Program-made: the position numbers and the translations under genes
Shown: piece after piece, positions 40,367-48,724 of the stretch
How the letters are laid out: each line of letters starts with the position of its first letter
Position numbering within the stretch: position 1 is the stretch's first letter
Notes under the pieces: model-generated
What the model was told of the DNA's origin: nothing
Seen by the model: only the letters and a program-made list of their open reading frames with translations
The model's database searches: none
From: Mesorhizobium caraganae
Lineage (GTDB): Bacteria; Pseudomonadota; Alphaproteobacteria; Rhizobiales; Rhizobiaceae
Assembly: GCF_016836705.1 (NCBI RefSeq)
Contig: NZ_JAFCGY010000003.1
Span: forward strand, 349,844 to 413,843
Reading direction: 5' to 3'
DNA length: 64,000 nucleotides

Positions 40367-41080
40367 ATGCAGTGGCTGGATAGCGTGGCGGGTCCTGGAT
40401 ATGCCGCAGCGCTGCTGTGGACGTTTGCCGCCCTTGTCCTGCTGATCATCGTGCTTGTCATCATCAGGCTGGTCCGCAACCTGACTTTCGGCACCTTCGT
40501 TGCCGGCGGCAGGAACCGCAAGACACGGCTGGCGGTCATGGACGCCACCGCGGTCGACAGCCACCGCCGGCTGGTGCTCATCCGGCGCGACGATATCGAA
40601 CACCTGATTTTGATCGGCGGCCCGACCGACGTCGTCGTCGAGCGCGATATCAGGCTGGCGGCACCACGCCGTCCGGCTTTGACCGGCGATGGCGGCGGCG
40701 GTGGCCAGCAGCAACAGGCGCCGCGTCCGCGCGCGGCACAACCCGCCCCCGCCGCACCTGCAAGGCAGGCGCCACCGCCGCAACCGGTAAGGGCGGCCCC
40801 TGCCGCCGTTCCGCCACGCCAAGCAGCACCAGCGCCAAAACCAACCCAAATCTACCAGGCGAGCAACGTGACACCGCTGCCGGCCTATGGCGCGGCCGCC
40901 AACACCGCCCGGCAGGCCCCGCCGCCACCAAAGCGCGAGTCCATCGACGACACGCTGATGCGAGAACTCGAGGTCTCGCTCGATGATTCGCACGCCAGCA
41001 CGCCGGCGGCGAAAGCGCCGGCTTCACTCGATGACGAGATGACCAAGCTGCTCGGCGAACTCGCCAGCCAGAAGCGATAA
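40367..41080 (+). CDS. FliO-like membrane protein next to cckA
   Basis: 237 aa. One N-terminal transmembrane helix (LLWTFAALVLLIIVLVIIRL) is followed by the small FliO-type domain (RLAVMDATAVDSHRRLVLIR and DDIEHLILIGGPTDVVVERD). The remainder is a long proline/alanine/glutamine-rich linker and a charged C-terminal helix. FliO helps assemble the flagellar export gate, but no other flagellar gene is present here, so the role is open. The ATG at 40367 with TGGGGGCACC is preferred over the TTG at 40355. It is divergent from cckA. Confidence 0.78.
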   Translation: MQWLDSVAGPGYAAALLWTFAALVLLIIVLVIIRLVRNLTFGTFVAGGRNRKTRLAVMDATAVDSHRRLVLIRRDDIEHLILIGGPTDVVVERDIRLAAPRRPALTGDGGGGGQQQQAPRPRAAQPAPAAPARQAPPPQPVRAAPAAVPPRQAAPAPKPTQIYQASNVTPLPAYGAAANTARQAPPPPKRESIDDTLMRELEVSLDDSHASTPAAKAPASLDDEMTKLLGELASQKR

Positions 41081-41196
41081 ATCCTACCGGAAACCGGCCG
41101 GTCCTGACCGGAGTGTGGATCTATACCATTCTTGCGTATGATCTCTTCGAACCGAGGCTTAGCGCGGCAAAAACCCGGAAGCTCCGCGAAAAAACA

Positions 41197-41222
41197 GAAA
41201 TGGCCGGGAAACCCGGCCATTT
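41197..41222. terminator. Bidirectional terminator between FliO-like gene and dksA
   Basis: AAATGGCCGGG and CCCGGCCATTT form an 11-bp perfect stem around a four-base loop. Flanking A and T residues on both sides allow termination of both convergent genes. Confidence 0.8.
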
Positions 41223-41253
41223 CTAATGAAAAGTTCTGCCTGAAAGCTGCGGC

Positions 41254-41670
41254 TCAATCGTCGCGATAGACTTTCTCGCGGCGCTCGTGGCGCTCCTGCG
41301 CTTCGATCGACAGGGTCGCGATCGGGCGTGCGTCGAGACGCTTCAGCGCGATCGGTTCGCCGGTTTCCTCGCAATAGCCGTAAGTGCCTTCATCGATGCG
41401 CTGCAGCGCCGAATCGATCTTTGAAATGAGCTTGCGCTGGCGGTCGCGGGCGCGAAGTTCGATGGCGCGGTCGGTTTCAGAAGAAGCCCGATCGGCGAGA
41501 TCGGGGTGGTTGGCGTTTTCCTGCTGCAGGATTTCGAGAGTTTCGCGCGCTTCGCGCAGTATGTCGTTCTTCCAGGTGACGAGCTTCAGGCGGAAGTATG
41601 ATTTCTGCCGTTCGTTCATGAACGGCTCGTCTTCGGAGGGTACGTAATCGGCGGTAGAGATATCGTTCAT
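41254..41670 (-). CDS. dksA: DksA/TraR-family transcription factor
   Basis: 138 aa. DksA binds the RNA polymerase secondary channel and with ppGpp mediates the stringent response. The N-terminal coiled coil (RLKLVTWKNDILREARETLE) and the finger tip region (YGYCEETGEPIALKRLDARP) are clear. The four-cysteine zinc finger of E. coli DksA is reduced to a single cysteine here, as in other rhizobial and some pseudomonad proteins that work without zinc. The ATG at 41670 matches the family N-terminus; the frame is open to 41757. Confidence 0.93.
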   Translation of the reverse strand: MNDISTADYVPSEDEPFMNERQKSYFRLKLVTWKNDILREARETLEILQQENANHPDLADRASSETDRAIELRARDRQRKLISKIDSALQRIDEGTYGYCEETGEPIALKRLDARPIATLSIEAQERHERREKVYRDD

Positions 41671-41921
41671 TCGACTCACCCAACAACCCCAAATTTCGCG
41701 CCTATATATTCGCGCAGAGGAGGCTGCACAAGCGTAATCGGCGCGCGTTTCACGCAATTGTTAATGCCGCGAGGGGCGAGCCACGGCAAAGCCTTCCACA
41801 GCAAGGCGCGGGCGAATTCGCACATGATTCGTTGCGCTTGGGTGCCGCCGCCATTGTGCGGCAGGCCTTTCTCGTGGCTAATCCAATTGTCATCTGAAAG
41901 GCAGCACACCATGGGGGCCCG

Positions 41922-42425
41922 GTGAGCAGACTGTATCTGTTGCGGCATGCCAAGGCTGGTTGGGCGCTGCCCGGCGTGCGCGACTTCGACCGCCCGCTCG
42001 ACGCATCGGGCATTGCCGATGCCGAAATGATGGGGACGGTGATGCGTGCCCGCAACTACATTCCCGATATCACGCTCTGCTCCAACGCCAAGCGGGCGCG
42101 CCAGACGCTGGAGGGCATAGCCGGCCACACCGACACCGGCCGGGTGCTGTTCCTCGACACGCTCTACAGCGAGGATGCCGCCGGCTATCTCGCCATCATC
42201 CGCGGCAATGGCGGGCCGGGCTCGCTGCTGGTCATCGGCCACAATCCAATGACGGAAGACCTTGCCATGGCGGTCTCGGGCGACGGCGACGAAGCGGCGC
42301 GGGCCATCATGAACCATGGTTTCCCGACCTCCGGCCTGGCGGTGGTGCGCTTCGAGGGCACCCTCACCGAGGCCGCGCAAGGTGCCGGCTATCTCGAAGC
42401 CTTCCTGACGCCCGCCGATCTCTGA
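41922..42425 (+). CDS. SixA-family histidine phosphatase
   Basis: 167 aa. The histidine phosphatase signature LYLLRHAKAGW is at the N-terminus and the second histidine is in VIGHNPMTEDLA. The SixA group acts on phosphohistidine of Hpt domains, but the target here is unknown. The start is GTG at 41922; the ATG at 41911 is in another frame. It lies upstream of the YcjX/YcjF-type pair, 85 bp away. Confidence 0.88.
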   Translation: MSRLYLLRHAKAGWALPGVRDFDRPLDASGIADAEMMGTVMRARNYIPDITLCSNAKRARQTLEGIAGHTDTGRVLFLDTLYSEDAAGYLAIIRGNGGPGSLLVIGHNPMTEDLAMAVSGDGDEAARAIMNHGFPTSGLAVVRFEGTLTEAAQGAGYLEAFLTPADL

Positions 42426-42510
42426 GCGGAGCCGGCCAGGTCCGGACGCCATTTCAAACTGCGGATGCAAAGCCTATATCGGGGCGGACCGAGGCCCGAG
42501 AGAACAGATT

Positions 42511-43989
42511 TTGGCATCATCGCTTACCACTTTCACAGACGAAGCGAGAATTGCCCTGGATACGCTGTCGGGGCGGGCCAGCGGGCTGTTTTCGCCATCG
42601 CTGCGGCTCGGCGTCACCGGCCTTTCCCGTGCCGGCAAGACGGTGTTCATCTCGGCTCTTGTCCACAATCTGATCCATGGTGGACGCCTGCCGCTGTTCG
42701 AGGCGCAGAAGTCTGGACGCATCGCGCGCGCCTTCCTCGAGGAACAGCCGGATGACGCCGTGCCGCGCTTCCAGTATGAGGACCATATCGCCGCCCTCGT
42801 CAACGATCGCGTCTGGCCGGACTCGACGCGCGCCATTTCCGAACTCAGGCTCACCATCGAATATGAATCGGCCTCCGGCTGGAACCGCATGTTTTCCAGC
42901 GGGCGGTTGTCGGTCGACATTGTCGACTACCCCGGCGAATGGCTGCTCGACCTGCCGCTGCTCGGCAAATCCTTCGCCGATTTCTCGCGCGAAGCCTTCG
43001 AAATGGCGATGCTGCCGGTGCGTCACGACCTGTCGCAGGACTGGCGGGCCCTGTCGGCGACGATCGACCCCAATGCCGACGCTAACGAAATGACGGCGCG
43101 CCGGCTGGCCGAAGGCTTTGCCGCTTATCTCAAGGCCTGCAAGCTCGACGAGCGGGCGCTCTCGACCTTGCCGCCCGGCCGTTTCCTCATGCCTGGCGAC
43201 CTCGAGGGTTCGCCGGCGCTGACCTTCGCGCCCTTGCTGCTCCAAAGCGAGCGGCGGCCACGCTCCGGTTCGCTGCAGGCAATGATGGAGCGCCGCTACG
43301 AGGCCTACAAGACGCATGTGGTGAAGCCGTTCTTCCGCGAACACATCACCCGCCTCGACCGCCAGATCGTTCTGATCGACGCCATGCAGGCGCTGAACGC
43401 CGGCCCCGGCGCGATGGCCGACCTCGAACGCGCGGTGACCGAGATCCTCTCCTGTTTCCGCCCCGGCCGCGGCAATTTCCTCACCGATTTGTTTTCGCGC
43501 CGCATCGACCGCATCCTGGTCGCCGCGACCAAGGCCGACCATCTGCATCACGAAAGCCATGACCGGCTGCAGGCGATCGTGCGGCGGCTTGCCGACCGGG
43601 CCGTGGCGCGGGCGAATTTTACCGGTGCCGATGTCGACGTGGTCGCCATGGCGGCGGTGCGCGCGACACGCGAAGGCACGGTCAAGCAGGGGCGCGAGAC
43701 GTTGCCGGTGATCATCGGGACGCCGCTGAATGGCGAGAGGATCAACGGCGAAACCTTCGACGGCAAAAACGAAACCGCCATATTTCCCGGTGACTTGCCG
43801 GAGAAAATTGAAGCGGTTTTTGATGTTTCGGAAGCCGACCACCGGCAGAGCAGCGACGACCCGGCGATCCGTTTCGTGCGCTTTCGCCCGCCAAAGCTTG
43901 AACGCACCGCCGAAGGCGTCACGCTGTCGTTGCCGCAGATCAGGCTCGACCGCACCTTGCAGTTCCTGATCGGAGACCATCTGGCATGA
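42511..43989 (+). CDS. YcjX-like P-loop NTPase
   Basis: 492 aa. The P-loop is GVTGLSRAGKTVFISALVHN, and the YcjX-type segments FEAQKSGRIARAFLEE, VDIVDYPGEWLLDLPLLGKS and LVAATKADHLHHESHDRLQA follow. It belongs to the DUF463 family of GTPase-like proteins, associated in other bacteria with envelope stress. The start is TTG at 42511, with no nearby in-frame ATG. It overlaps the next gene by four bases (ATGA), a conserved pairing. Confidence 0.9.
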   Translation: MASSLTTFTDEARIALDTLSGRASGLFSPSLRLGVTGLSRAGKTVFISALVHNLIHGGRLPLFEAQKSGRIARAFLEEQPDDAVPRFQYEDHIAALVNDRVWPDSTRAISELRLTIEYESASGWNRMFSSGRLSVDIVDYPGEWLLDLPLLGKSFADFSREAFEMAMLPVRHDLSQDWRALSATIDPNADANEMTARRLAEGFAAYLKACKLDERALSTLPPGRFLMPGDLEGSPALTFAPLLLQSERRPRSGSLQAMMERRYEAYKTHVVKPFFREHITRLDRQIVLIDAMQALNAGPGAMADLERAVTEILSCFRPGRGNFLTDLFSRRIDRILVAATKADHLHHESHDRLQAIVRRLADRAVARANFTGADVDVVAMAAVRATREGTVKQGRETLPVIIGTPLNGERINGETFDGKNETAIFPGDLPEKIEAVFDVSEADHRQSSDDPAIRFVRFRPPKLERTAEGVTLSLPQIRLDRTLQFLIGDHLA

Positions 43990-45050
43990 CCGCGCCCCGC
44001 AGACCGGCAGCTTTCCGTATCGAGCCGGAGGCCGAATCGAAGCGGGCCCGCAGCCATGCCGAGCCGCTACCGACGCGCAAGCCGCGCGCCGTCGTCGTGC
44101 CGGCCGAGATCGATGTCTTCGACGAGCCTGACATCGTCGCCGCCGAACCGCCGCCGGCGACCGCGCCGCGCAAGCGCTCGATGTTCGCCAGCCTGTTTTT
44201 CGGCGCGGTCGGGGTCCTGGTTTCGCTGGCCGTCGGCCTGTGGACCGACCAGCTCATTCGCGACCTGTTCGAACGCGCGGAGTGGCTGGGCTGGCTGGCG
44301 GCTGCCATGGCCGCAATCGCCATGCTGGCGCTCATGGTGGTGCTGGTGCGCGAATTCCTGGCCATCGCCCGGCTGGCCGAGGTCGAAAAGCTGCAAAAAC
44401 GCGCTCTCGATGCCGTCGCGCGCGACGATCCGAAGGCCGCAAGGGCCGTCGTCGAAGAACTCTCGGCCTTTGTCGCGGCGAAACCAGAGACGGCGGCCGG
44501 CAGGCGATCGCTGGCCGAACTGCGCGGCGAGATCATCGATGGCGGCAATCTGGTGCGACTGGCCGAAACCGAGATTCTGGCGCCGCTCGACGCCAGGGCA
44601 AAGGTGATGATCCTGGAAGCAGCCAAGCGGGTGTCGCTGGTGACGGCGGTCAGCCCGCGTGCCCTGGTCGACGTTGCCTATGTCGTCTTCGAGGCCGGGC
44701 GCCTCATTCGCCGCTTGTCCGAGCTTTACGGCGGCCGGCCCGGCACGCTCGGCTTCTTCCGGCTGGCGCGCAGCGTTCTCGCCCACCTGGCGGTGACCGG
44801 CTCGATCGCCGTCGGCGACAGCTTTGTCCAGCAGATCGTCGGCCACGGCCTTGCCGCGCGGCTTTCGGCGAAACTCGGCGAAGGCGTCGTCAACGGCATG
44901 ATGACGGCGCGCATCGGCATCGCCGCGATGGAGACGGCGCGGCCCCTGCCCTTCATTGCCGCCAGGCGGCCGGGCATGGGCGATTTCCTGTCGGCGCTGA
45001 CCTCGTTCGCGACCAAAAAAGAGAGTGAAACGCCTGCTCCCGACAAGTGA
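43986..45050 (+). CDS. YcjF-like membrane protein (DUF697)
   Basis: 354 aa. It has a basic, proline-rich cytoplasmic N-terminus, two transmembrane helices (SLFFGAVGVLVSLAVGL and WLGWLAAAMAAIAMLALMVV) and a C-terminal DUF697-like domain (GIAAMETARPLPFIAARRPG). Its coupling to the YcjX-like gene by ATGA suggests a complex at the inner membrane. The molecular activity is unknown. Confidence 0.9.
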   Translation: MTAPRRPAAFRIEPEAESKRARSHAEPLPTRKPRAVVVPAEIDVFDEPDIVAAEPPPATAPRKRSMFASLFFGAVGVLVSLAVGLWTDQLIRDLFERAEWLGWLAAAMAAIAMLALMVVLVREFLAIARLAEVEKLQKRALDAVARDDPKAARAVVEELSAFVAAKPETAAGRRSLAELRGEIIDGGNLVRLAETEILAPLDARAKVMILEAAKRVSLVTAVSPRALVDVAYVVFEAGRLIRRLSELYGGRPGTLGFFRLARSVLAHLAVTGSIAVGDSFVQQIVGHGLAARLSAKLGEGVVNGMMTARIGIAAMETARPLPFIAARRPGMGDFLSALTSFATKKESETPAPDK

Positions 45051-45132
45051 ACGTCCTCTCGCGGTCACCAAGCATTAACCAATCTTGTTCATGGTCGTCC
45101 AACAACAACCTCCTTGTTGCCCGGTGTCGTCT

Positions 45133-45681
45133 ATGAAAAGCGTAATCTTGTCCTGCGTCCTGCCCCTGGTCGCGCTTGCTGCACCTCTGGGCCTGGCCGG
45201 GAAAGCCCCTGCAGCCGAACCCGACAAGCAGTTCTTCCACACCGTCGAAGGCAAATGGGTCGGCCCGGGCGAGATCGTCGCCGGCAAATACAAGGGCACG
45301 AAATTCACCTGCAGCTTCGACGGCTCGACGCCTGACAACAAGACGGGCATGTCGCTCGACGGCGACTGCCGGGTCGGTGTCTTCACCCAAAAAATGTCAG
45401 CCACCGTCGAGCGCAAGGGACGCGACTACAAGGGCAACTTCATGGGCGGCGCCGCAGGTTCGGGCCTCGACATTATCGGCGGCAATGTCGTCGATCCCCG
45501 CAAGGTGGTCTTCACCATCAACCGCAACCAGTTGCGCGGCGTCATGCAGGCCCGCATCCCCGACGACAATTCGATGACGGTGACCATCGCCGTGCGCGTC
45601 GACCAGCAACTGGTGCCGGTGATCGGCATGAGCCTCAAGCGCGTCGATGCCGTCGAAGTCGGCTCCATCGCCAAGAACTGA
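45133..45681 (+). CDS. Secreted protein of unknown function
   Basis: 182 aa from the ATG at 45133. A signal peptide (KSVILSCVLPLVALAAPLGL to PAAAE-like AEP) is followed by a domain with two cysteines (TKFTCSFDGSTPDNKTGMSL, GDCRVGVF) and a beta-rich C-terminus. No function is assigned. The frame is open from 45085, but only the later start gives an N-terminal signal. An ATTAACC motif 62-68 bp upstream resembles a CtrA half site, not more than that. A terminator follows. Confidence 0.75.
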   Translation: MKSVILSCVLPLVALAAPLGLAGKAPAAEPDKQFFHTVEGKWVGPGEIVAGKYKGTKFTCSFDGSTPDNKTGMSLDGDCRVGVFTQKMSATVERKGRDYKGNFMGGAAGSGLDIIGGNVVDPRKVVFTINRNQLRGVMQARIPDDNSMTVTIAVRVDQQLVPVIGMSLKRVDAVEVGSIAKN

Positions 45682-45705
45682 GTTCCGGCAGCGGCCAGCA
45701 AAAAA

Positions 45706-45735
45706 GGCGGCGGCCACACCCGAGCCACCGCCTTC
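45706..45735. terminator. Terminator between convergent genes
   Basis: AAGGCGGCGGC and GCCACCGCCTT pair around a loop of eight bases, with one G-U or mismatched position, followed by CTTC on the plus strand. It serves the secreted-protein gene and possibly the convergent 88-aa gene. Confidence 0.65.
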
Positions 45736-45755
45736 TTCAATTCCCCAGAACGAAA

Positions 45756-46022
45756 TCAGCCCTTGATGGCGGCCGTCAGTTCGTCATAGGCCTTGCAGGC
45801 TTCGTCCAGCGTCGTGGCCCCCTGGTACTTGGTCGTCACCGCCTGCACCTTGGCCGTCAGGTCAGCCGCCTTGGACGGATCCTTGGTGATCGCCTCCTGC
45901 AGCGCGGCGGTCATCTCCTGGGCCTTCTTGGCCGCAAGCTCCTGCGTGCATTCAGGCGCCTTCGAACAGGCCGATGCGGCAAGCATGGCGACACCCACGC
46001 CAACGAGCAAAAACTTCTTCAT
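45756..46022 (-). CDS. Small lipoprotein-like secreted protein
   Basis: 88 aa from the ATG at 46022, with GAGGAG nine bases upstream. The signal segment FLLVGVGVAMLAASACSKA ends with a cysteine, so a lipoprotein is possible although the lipobox (ASAC) is not ideal. The mature part is helical (KAQEMTAALQEAITKDPSKA) with two more cysteines. A three-codon-longer start at 46031 leaves no room for the ribosome-binding site. Function unknown. Confidence 0.7.
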   Translation of the reverse strand: MKKFLLVGVGVAMLAASACSKAPECTQELAAKKAQEMTAALQEAITKDPSKAADLTAKVQAVTTKYQGATTLDEACKAYDELTAAIKG

Positions 46023-46186
46023 GTCAGTCATCTCCTCACAAAGGCAGAACTTGATCGTCGCTGCCTTCAAATGGCCGAAGCCGAGCGTCCCTTAGCCGCC
46101 GATTGCGGCAAAACGCAACGCGTGTGCCGCATAAACTTGTGTAACGCGGCTGCAACATCGCGGCGGCCCGGAGTCAGGCCGTCCAA

Positions 46187-46289
46187 TGCATGTCGCCCAA
46201 AAGTGCGCAGCGGTTTTGGGATAACGACATGCAAAAAACAAAAACCTAAAGCGCGTCGCACAGGGCCGTTCAGGCGCGACGCGCTTTAG
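46187..46289. repeat. Compound palindromic repeat, copy B (inverted relative to copy A)
   Basis: TGCATGTCG...CGACATGCA (46187-46233) is followed by an A-rich joint and CTAAAGCGCGTCGC...GCGACGCGCTTTAG (46246-46289). In inverse orientation it matches the unit at 37501-37587 across both stems and the joint. No coding sequence. Confidence 0.75.
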
Positions 46290-46306
46290 GGCAGTTGAAG
46301 CAGGGT

Positions 46307-47515
46307 TCAGCTGCGAGGCTGTAGCAGCGCCAGCAAAGCTGTCGATGCGGCAAGGACGGCGGTGAGAGTCAAAGGCGCCGTGGCGCCATAGTTGTCCACG
46401 ACATAGCCGCCGACAACCGCGCCGATGGTGATGGCAACCTGGAAAGAGACGACCATCAGGCTGCCCGCCGCTTCCAGTGCGTCAGGTGCCGCACGGGACA
46501 GATTGGTCGGCAGCACCACCGGCCCCATGCCGAAGGCCAAGCCCCAAAGCGTTACGAGCGCGAAGGCAGCGCCGACGTGCACGCCCCAAAGCACCAATGC
46601 CAGCGCCGCAAACGCCATCAAGACGGCGGTGACCACGAGAGCCATGCGGATATTGGCGTCGGCCAAGCGGCCGCCGGCTATGTTGCCGACCACGGCGGCG
46701 ATGCCAAATCCGAGCAGAGCCAGCGCAATCGGCCCGGATGCAAGCAGCGTCACGTGTTCGAGGAAGGGGCGCACATAGACGGAGCCGGCGAAATGCCCGG
46801 TCATCAGCAAGACAATGGCAAGCATGCCGAGCTGAATGCCGCGCCGCCGCGTCAGCCGAAACACGTCCGCAAGGCTGTTGCTTGCGGTTGCAGGCAAGGT
46901 CGGCAGGCTGAGAAACTGCAGTAGCATGGCAACCAAGGCCAGCCCCGCTGTCATGGCCATGGCACTGCGCCACCCCAGCCAGTCGCTGATCAGTGCACCC
47001 ATCGACGGCGCGGCAATGGTGGCGAGCGAGACGCCCAGGGTGACAATAGCCATGCCCCGACCTGTCGCATTGGCGCCGACCAGCCTTGCCACGACGGCAA
47101 CCGAAAGGGCCCAGAAAGCGCTGAGAGCGATGCCCAGTCCGGCCCGGCCCAGCAACAGCAGCCAGAAATTGGGCGCCAGCGCCGCAAGAATATTGGAAGC
47201 GACCGCCAGGGCCATGAGACCAACCAGCACCGTCTTGCGGTTCAACCGGCCGATGAGAACATTGCTCAACATGGCCGTTACGGCGCCGACCGAAGCGGTG
47301 GCGGTGACGACCTGTCCGGCCGTTCCCTCGCTGATGCCGAGATCGTGCGCCATCGGCGTCAACAGACCTGCCGGCAGGAATTCGGCTGACACCAGGGCAA
47401 AGCTGGTGGCCGCCAATGAAATGACCGCGAACCAGGTGGCTGCGCTCCATGCGGTTGGCGCATCGGCATCAAGGCCGATCGCGGCGTCTTCAAGCTGTAA
47501 TGTTGTGTCAGTCAC
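46307..47515 (-). CDS. MFS transporter, DHA1-type efflux pump
   Basis: 402 aa with 12 predicted helices. The first helices contain FALVSAEFLPAGLLTPMAHD, then LIGRLNRKTVLVGLMALAVA (motif A) and LSAFWALSVAVVARLVG. This matches the arabinose/chloramphenicol-type DHA1 group, and the substrate is unknown. The start is GTG at 47515. Its Shine-Dalgarno GGAG lies inside a perfect palindrome (47521-47541). An AraC regulator is encoded 59 bp upstream on the same strand, so co-regulation is likely. Confidence 0.88.
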   Translation of the reverse strand: MTDTTLQLEDAAIGLDADAPTAWSAATWFAVISLAATSFALVSAEFLPAGLLTPMAHDLGISEGTAGQVVTATASVGAVTAMLSNVLIGRLNRKTVLVGLMALAVASNILAALAPNFWLLLLGRAGLGIALSAFWALSVAVVARLVGANATGRGMAIVTLGVSLATIAAPSMGALISDWLGWRSAMAMTAGLALVAMLLQFLSLPTLPATASNSLADVFRLTRRRGIQLGMLAIVLLMTGHFAGSVYVRPFLEHVTLLASGPIALALLGFGIAAVVGNIAGGRLADANIRMALVVTAVLMAFAALALVLWGVHVGAAFALVTLWGLAFGMGPVVLPTNLSRAAPDALEAAGSLMVVSFQVAITIGAVVGGYVVDNYGATAPLTLTAVLAASTALLALLQPRS

Positions 47516-47520
47516 GGAAG

Positions 47521-47541
47521 GATCTCCAAAGTTTGGAGATC
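47521..47541 (-). promoter_or_regulatory. Perfect palindrome covering the MFS ribosome-binding site
   Basis: GATCTCCAAA-G-TTTGGAGATC: ten-base arms around a single base. On the minus strand the GGAG of the right-hand arm is the Shine-Dalgarno for the GTG at 47515. It could be a protein operator or an RNA stem limiting translation. It lies between the AraC and MFS genes. Confidence 0.6.
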
Positions 47542-47574
47542 TTCATAGACGAGTCCGTTCGGATGATATGTATC

Positions 47575-48564
47575 CTAGAATCCGAAATTCATATCTATTC
47601 GTCCGGGAATTGTGCGGCGCACAACACCCGGCGAAACATTGGTGATGCGCTTGAACGCGCGCGCGAAGGATGCCTCGGAATCATAGCCCAAACGGGTAGC
47701 GACTTCGGCAACCGACAAGCCGTTCTGCCCCAGCAACTCACGGGCAAGCTGCATCCGCAGGCGGGCGAGATAGCGTGCCGCACCCTCGCCCAAGACAGCG
47801 CTGAAGCGCTCGGCGAAAATCGACCGCGATTGGCCTGCCACGCCGGCCAGGCTTCCCAGCGTCCAGTTGTGGCCGGGGTTTCGGTGCATGGCTGCCAGAG
47901 CGCGGCCAATATGGGGGTCGCGGATGGCTGCGAGCCAACCGGTGGTCGAAGCGCCATTGCAATTGACCCAGCAGCGGATGAGCCGGGCTGTCAGCAAATC
48001 CGCCATACGCGACAAAATGGTGGCGCTGCCCATCTGCGGTTGCGCGGCCTCCACCGTCATAGCCGCCAGCAAAGGACCGACGACGGGGTCATTGCCGGCC
48101 ACGTCGCAACCCTTGATGACAGGCGGCATCAACGTGATCAATGGGTTGAGCGCACAGGAGCCCAAGGCCATCGAGCCGCAGAAAAGGGTGCTCGTCGCGC
48201 CCGTTCCCTGCCGTACCACTTCGCAGACGTTGCCGCCGAACTTGATCACCTGGCAGCCCTCGAGCGAGTCGACCTCAACGTCCGGCGCGCTCGCCAGCCG
48301 ATGGGCGATGCCTTGCGGCAGCAGCACCAGATCGCCATCGCGCAACTCCTGCCAGCCTTGCGCTTCGGTATGGATCCAGCATGGCCCATGGCCGACAAAA
48401 TGGAACCGAAGCAGCGGTTGCTGCGGAAAGTCTATGCTCCATGGATGCCGGAGCTCGCAGCGGCCATAGTTGACGCCGCTCAAGCGAAAGTCCTGCAGAA
48501 CTTCACTGAGCGCATCCATCGGGATATGGGACGGCGAAGACGGTCGGGACGAATGGTCAAGCAT
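47575..48564 (-). CDS. AraC-family regulator with cupin sensor domain
   Basis: 329 aa from the ATG at 48564. The N-terminal part is a Cupin_6-like domain (LRDGDLVLLPQGIAHRLASA). The C-terminal DNA-binding part shows both helix-turn-helix units (WTLGSLAGVAGQSRSIFAER and LSVAEVATRLGYDSEASFAR, then FKRITNVSPGVVRR). The frame is open to 48726; another ATG at 48519 is possible. Located just upstream of the MFS pump on the same strand, it is the probable regulator of that pump. The inducer is unknown. Confidence 0.86.
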   Translation of the reverse strand: MLDHSSRPSSPSHIPMDALSEVLQDFRLSGVNYGRCELRHPWSIDFPQQPLLRFHFVGHGPCWIHTEAQGWQELRDGDLVLLPQGIAHRLASAPDVEVDSLEGCQVIKFGGNVCEVVRQGTGATSTLFCGSMALGSCALNPLITLMPPVIKGCDVAGNDPVVGPLLAAMTVEAAQPQMGSATILSRMADLLTARLIRCWVNCNGASTTGWLAAIRDPHIGRALAAMHRNPGHNWTLGSLAGVAGQSRSIFAERFSAVLGEGAARYLARLRMQLARELLGQNGLSVAEVATRLGYDSEASFARAFKRITNVSPGVVRRTIPGRIDMNFGF

Positions 48565-48724
48565 TGAGCTGATATAGATGCCGAACGTCCGGCAGGCAAG
48601 CGGCGACCATTGTTTCACCGGGGGAATCGCTTCAACGGCACCTACCCGTCCTGGCAGGCTTCCCACCCTTGCCTCTAGCTCCAACTGCATGCAAGGAGTG
48701 CTGCTGAACACGGGGACAAGAGGC

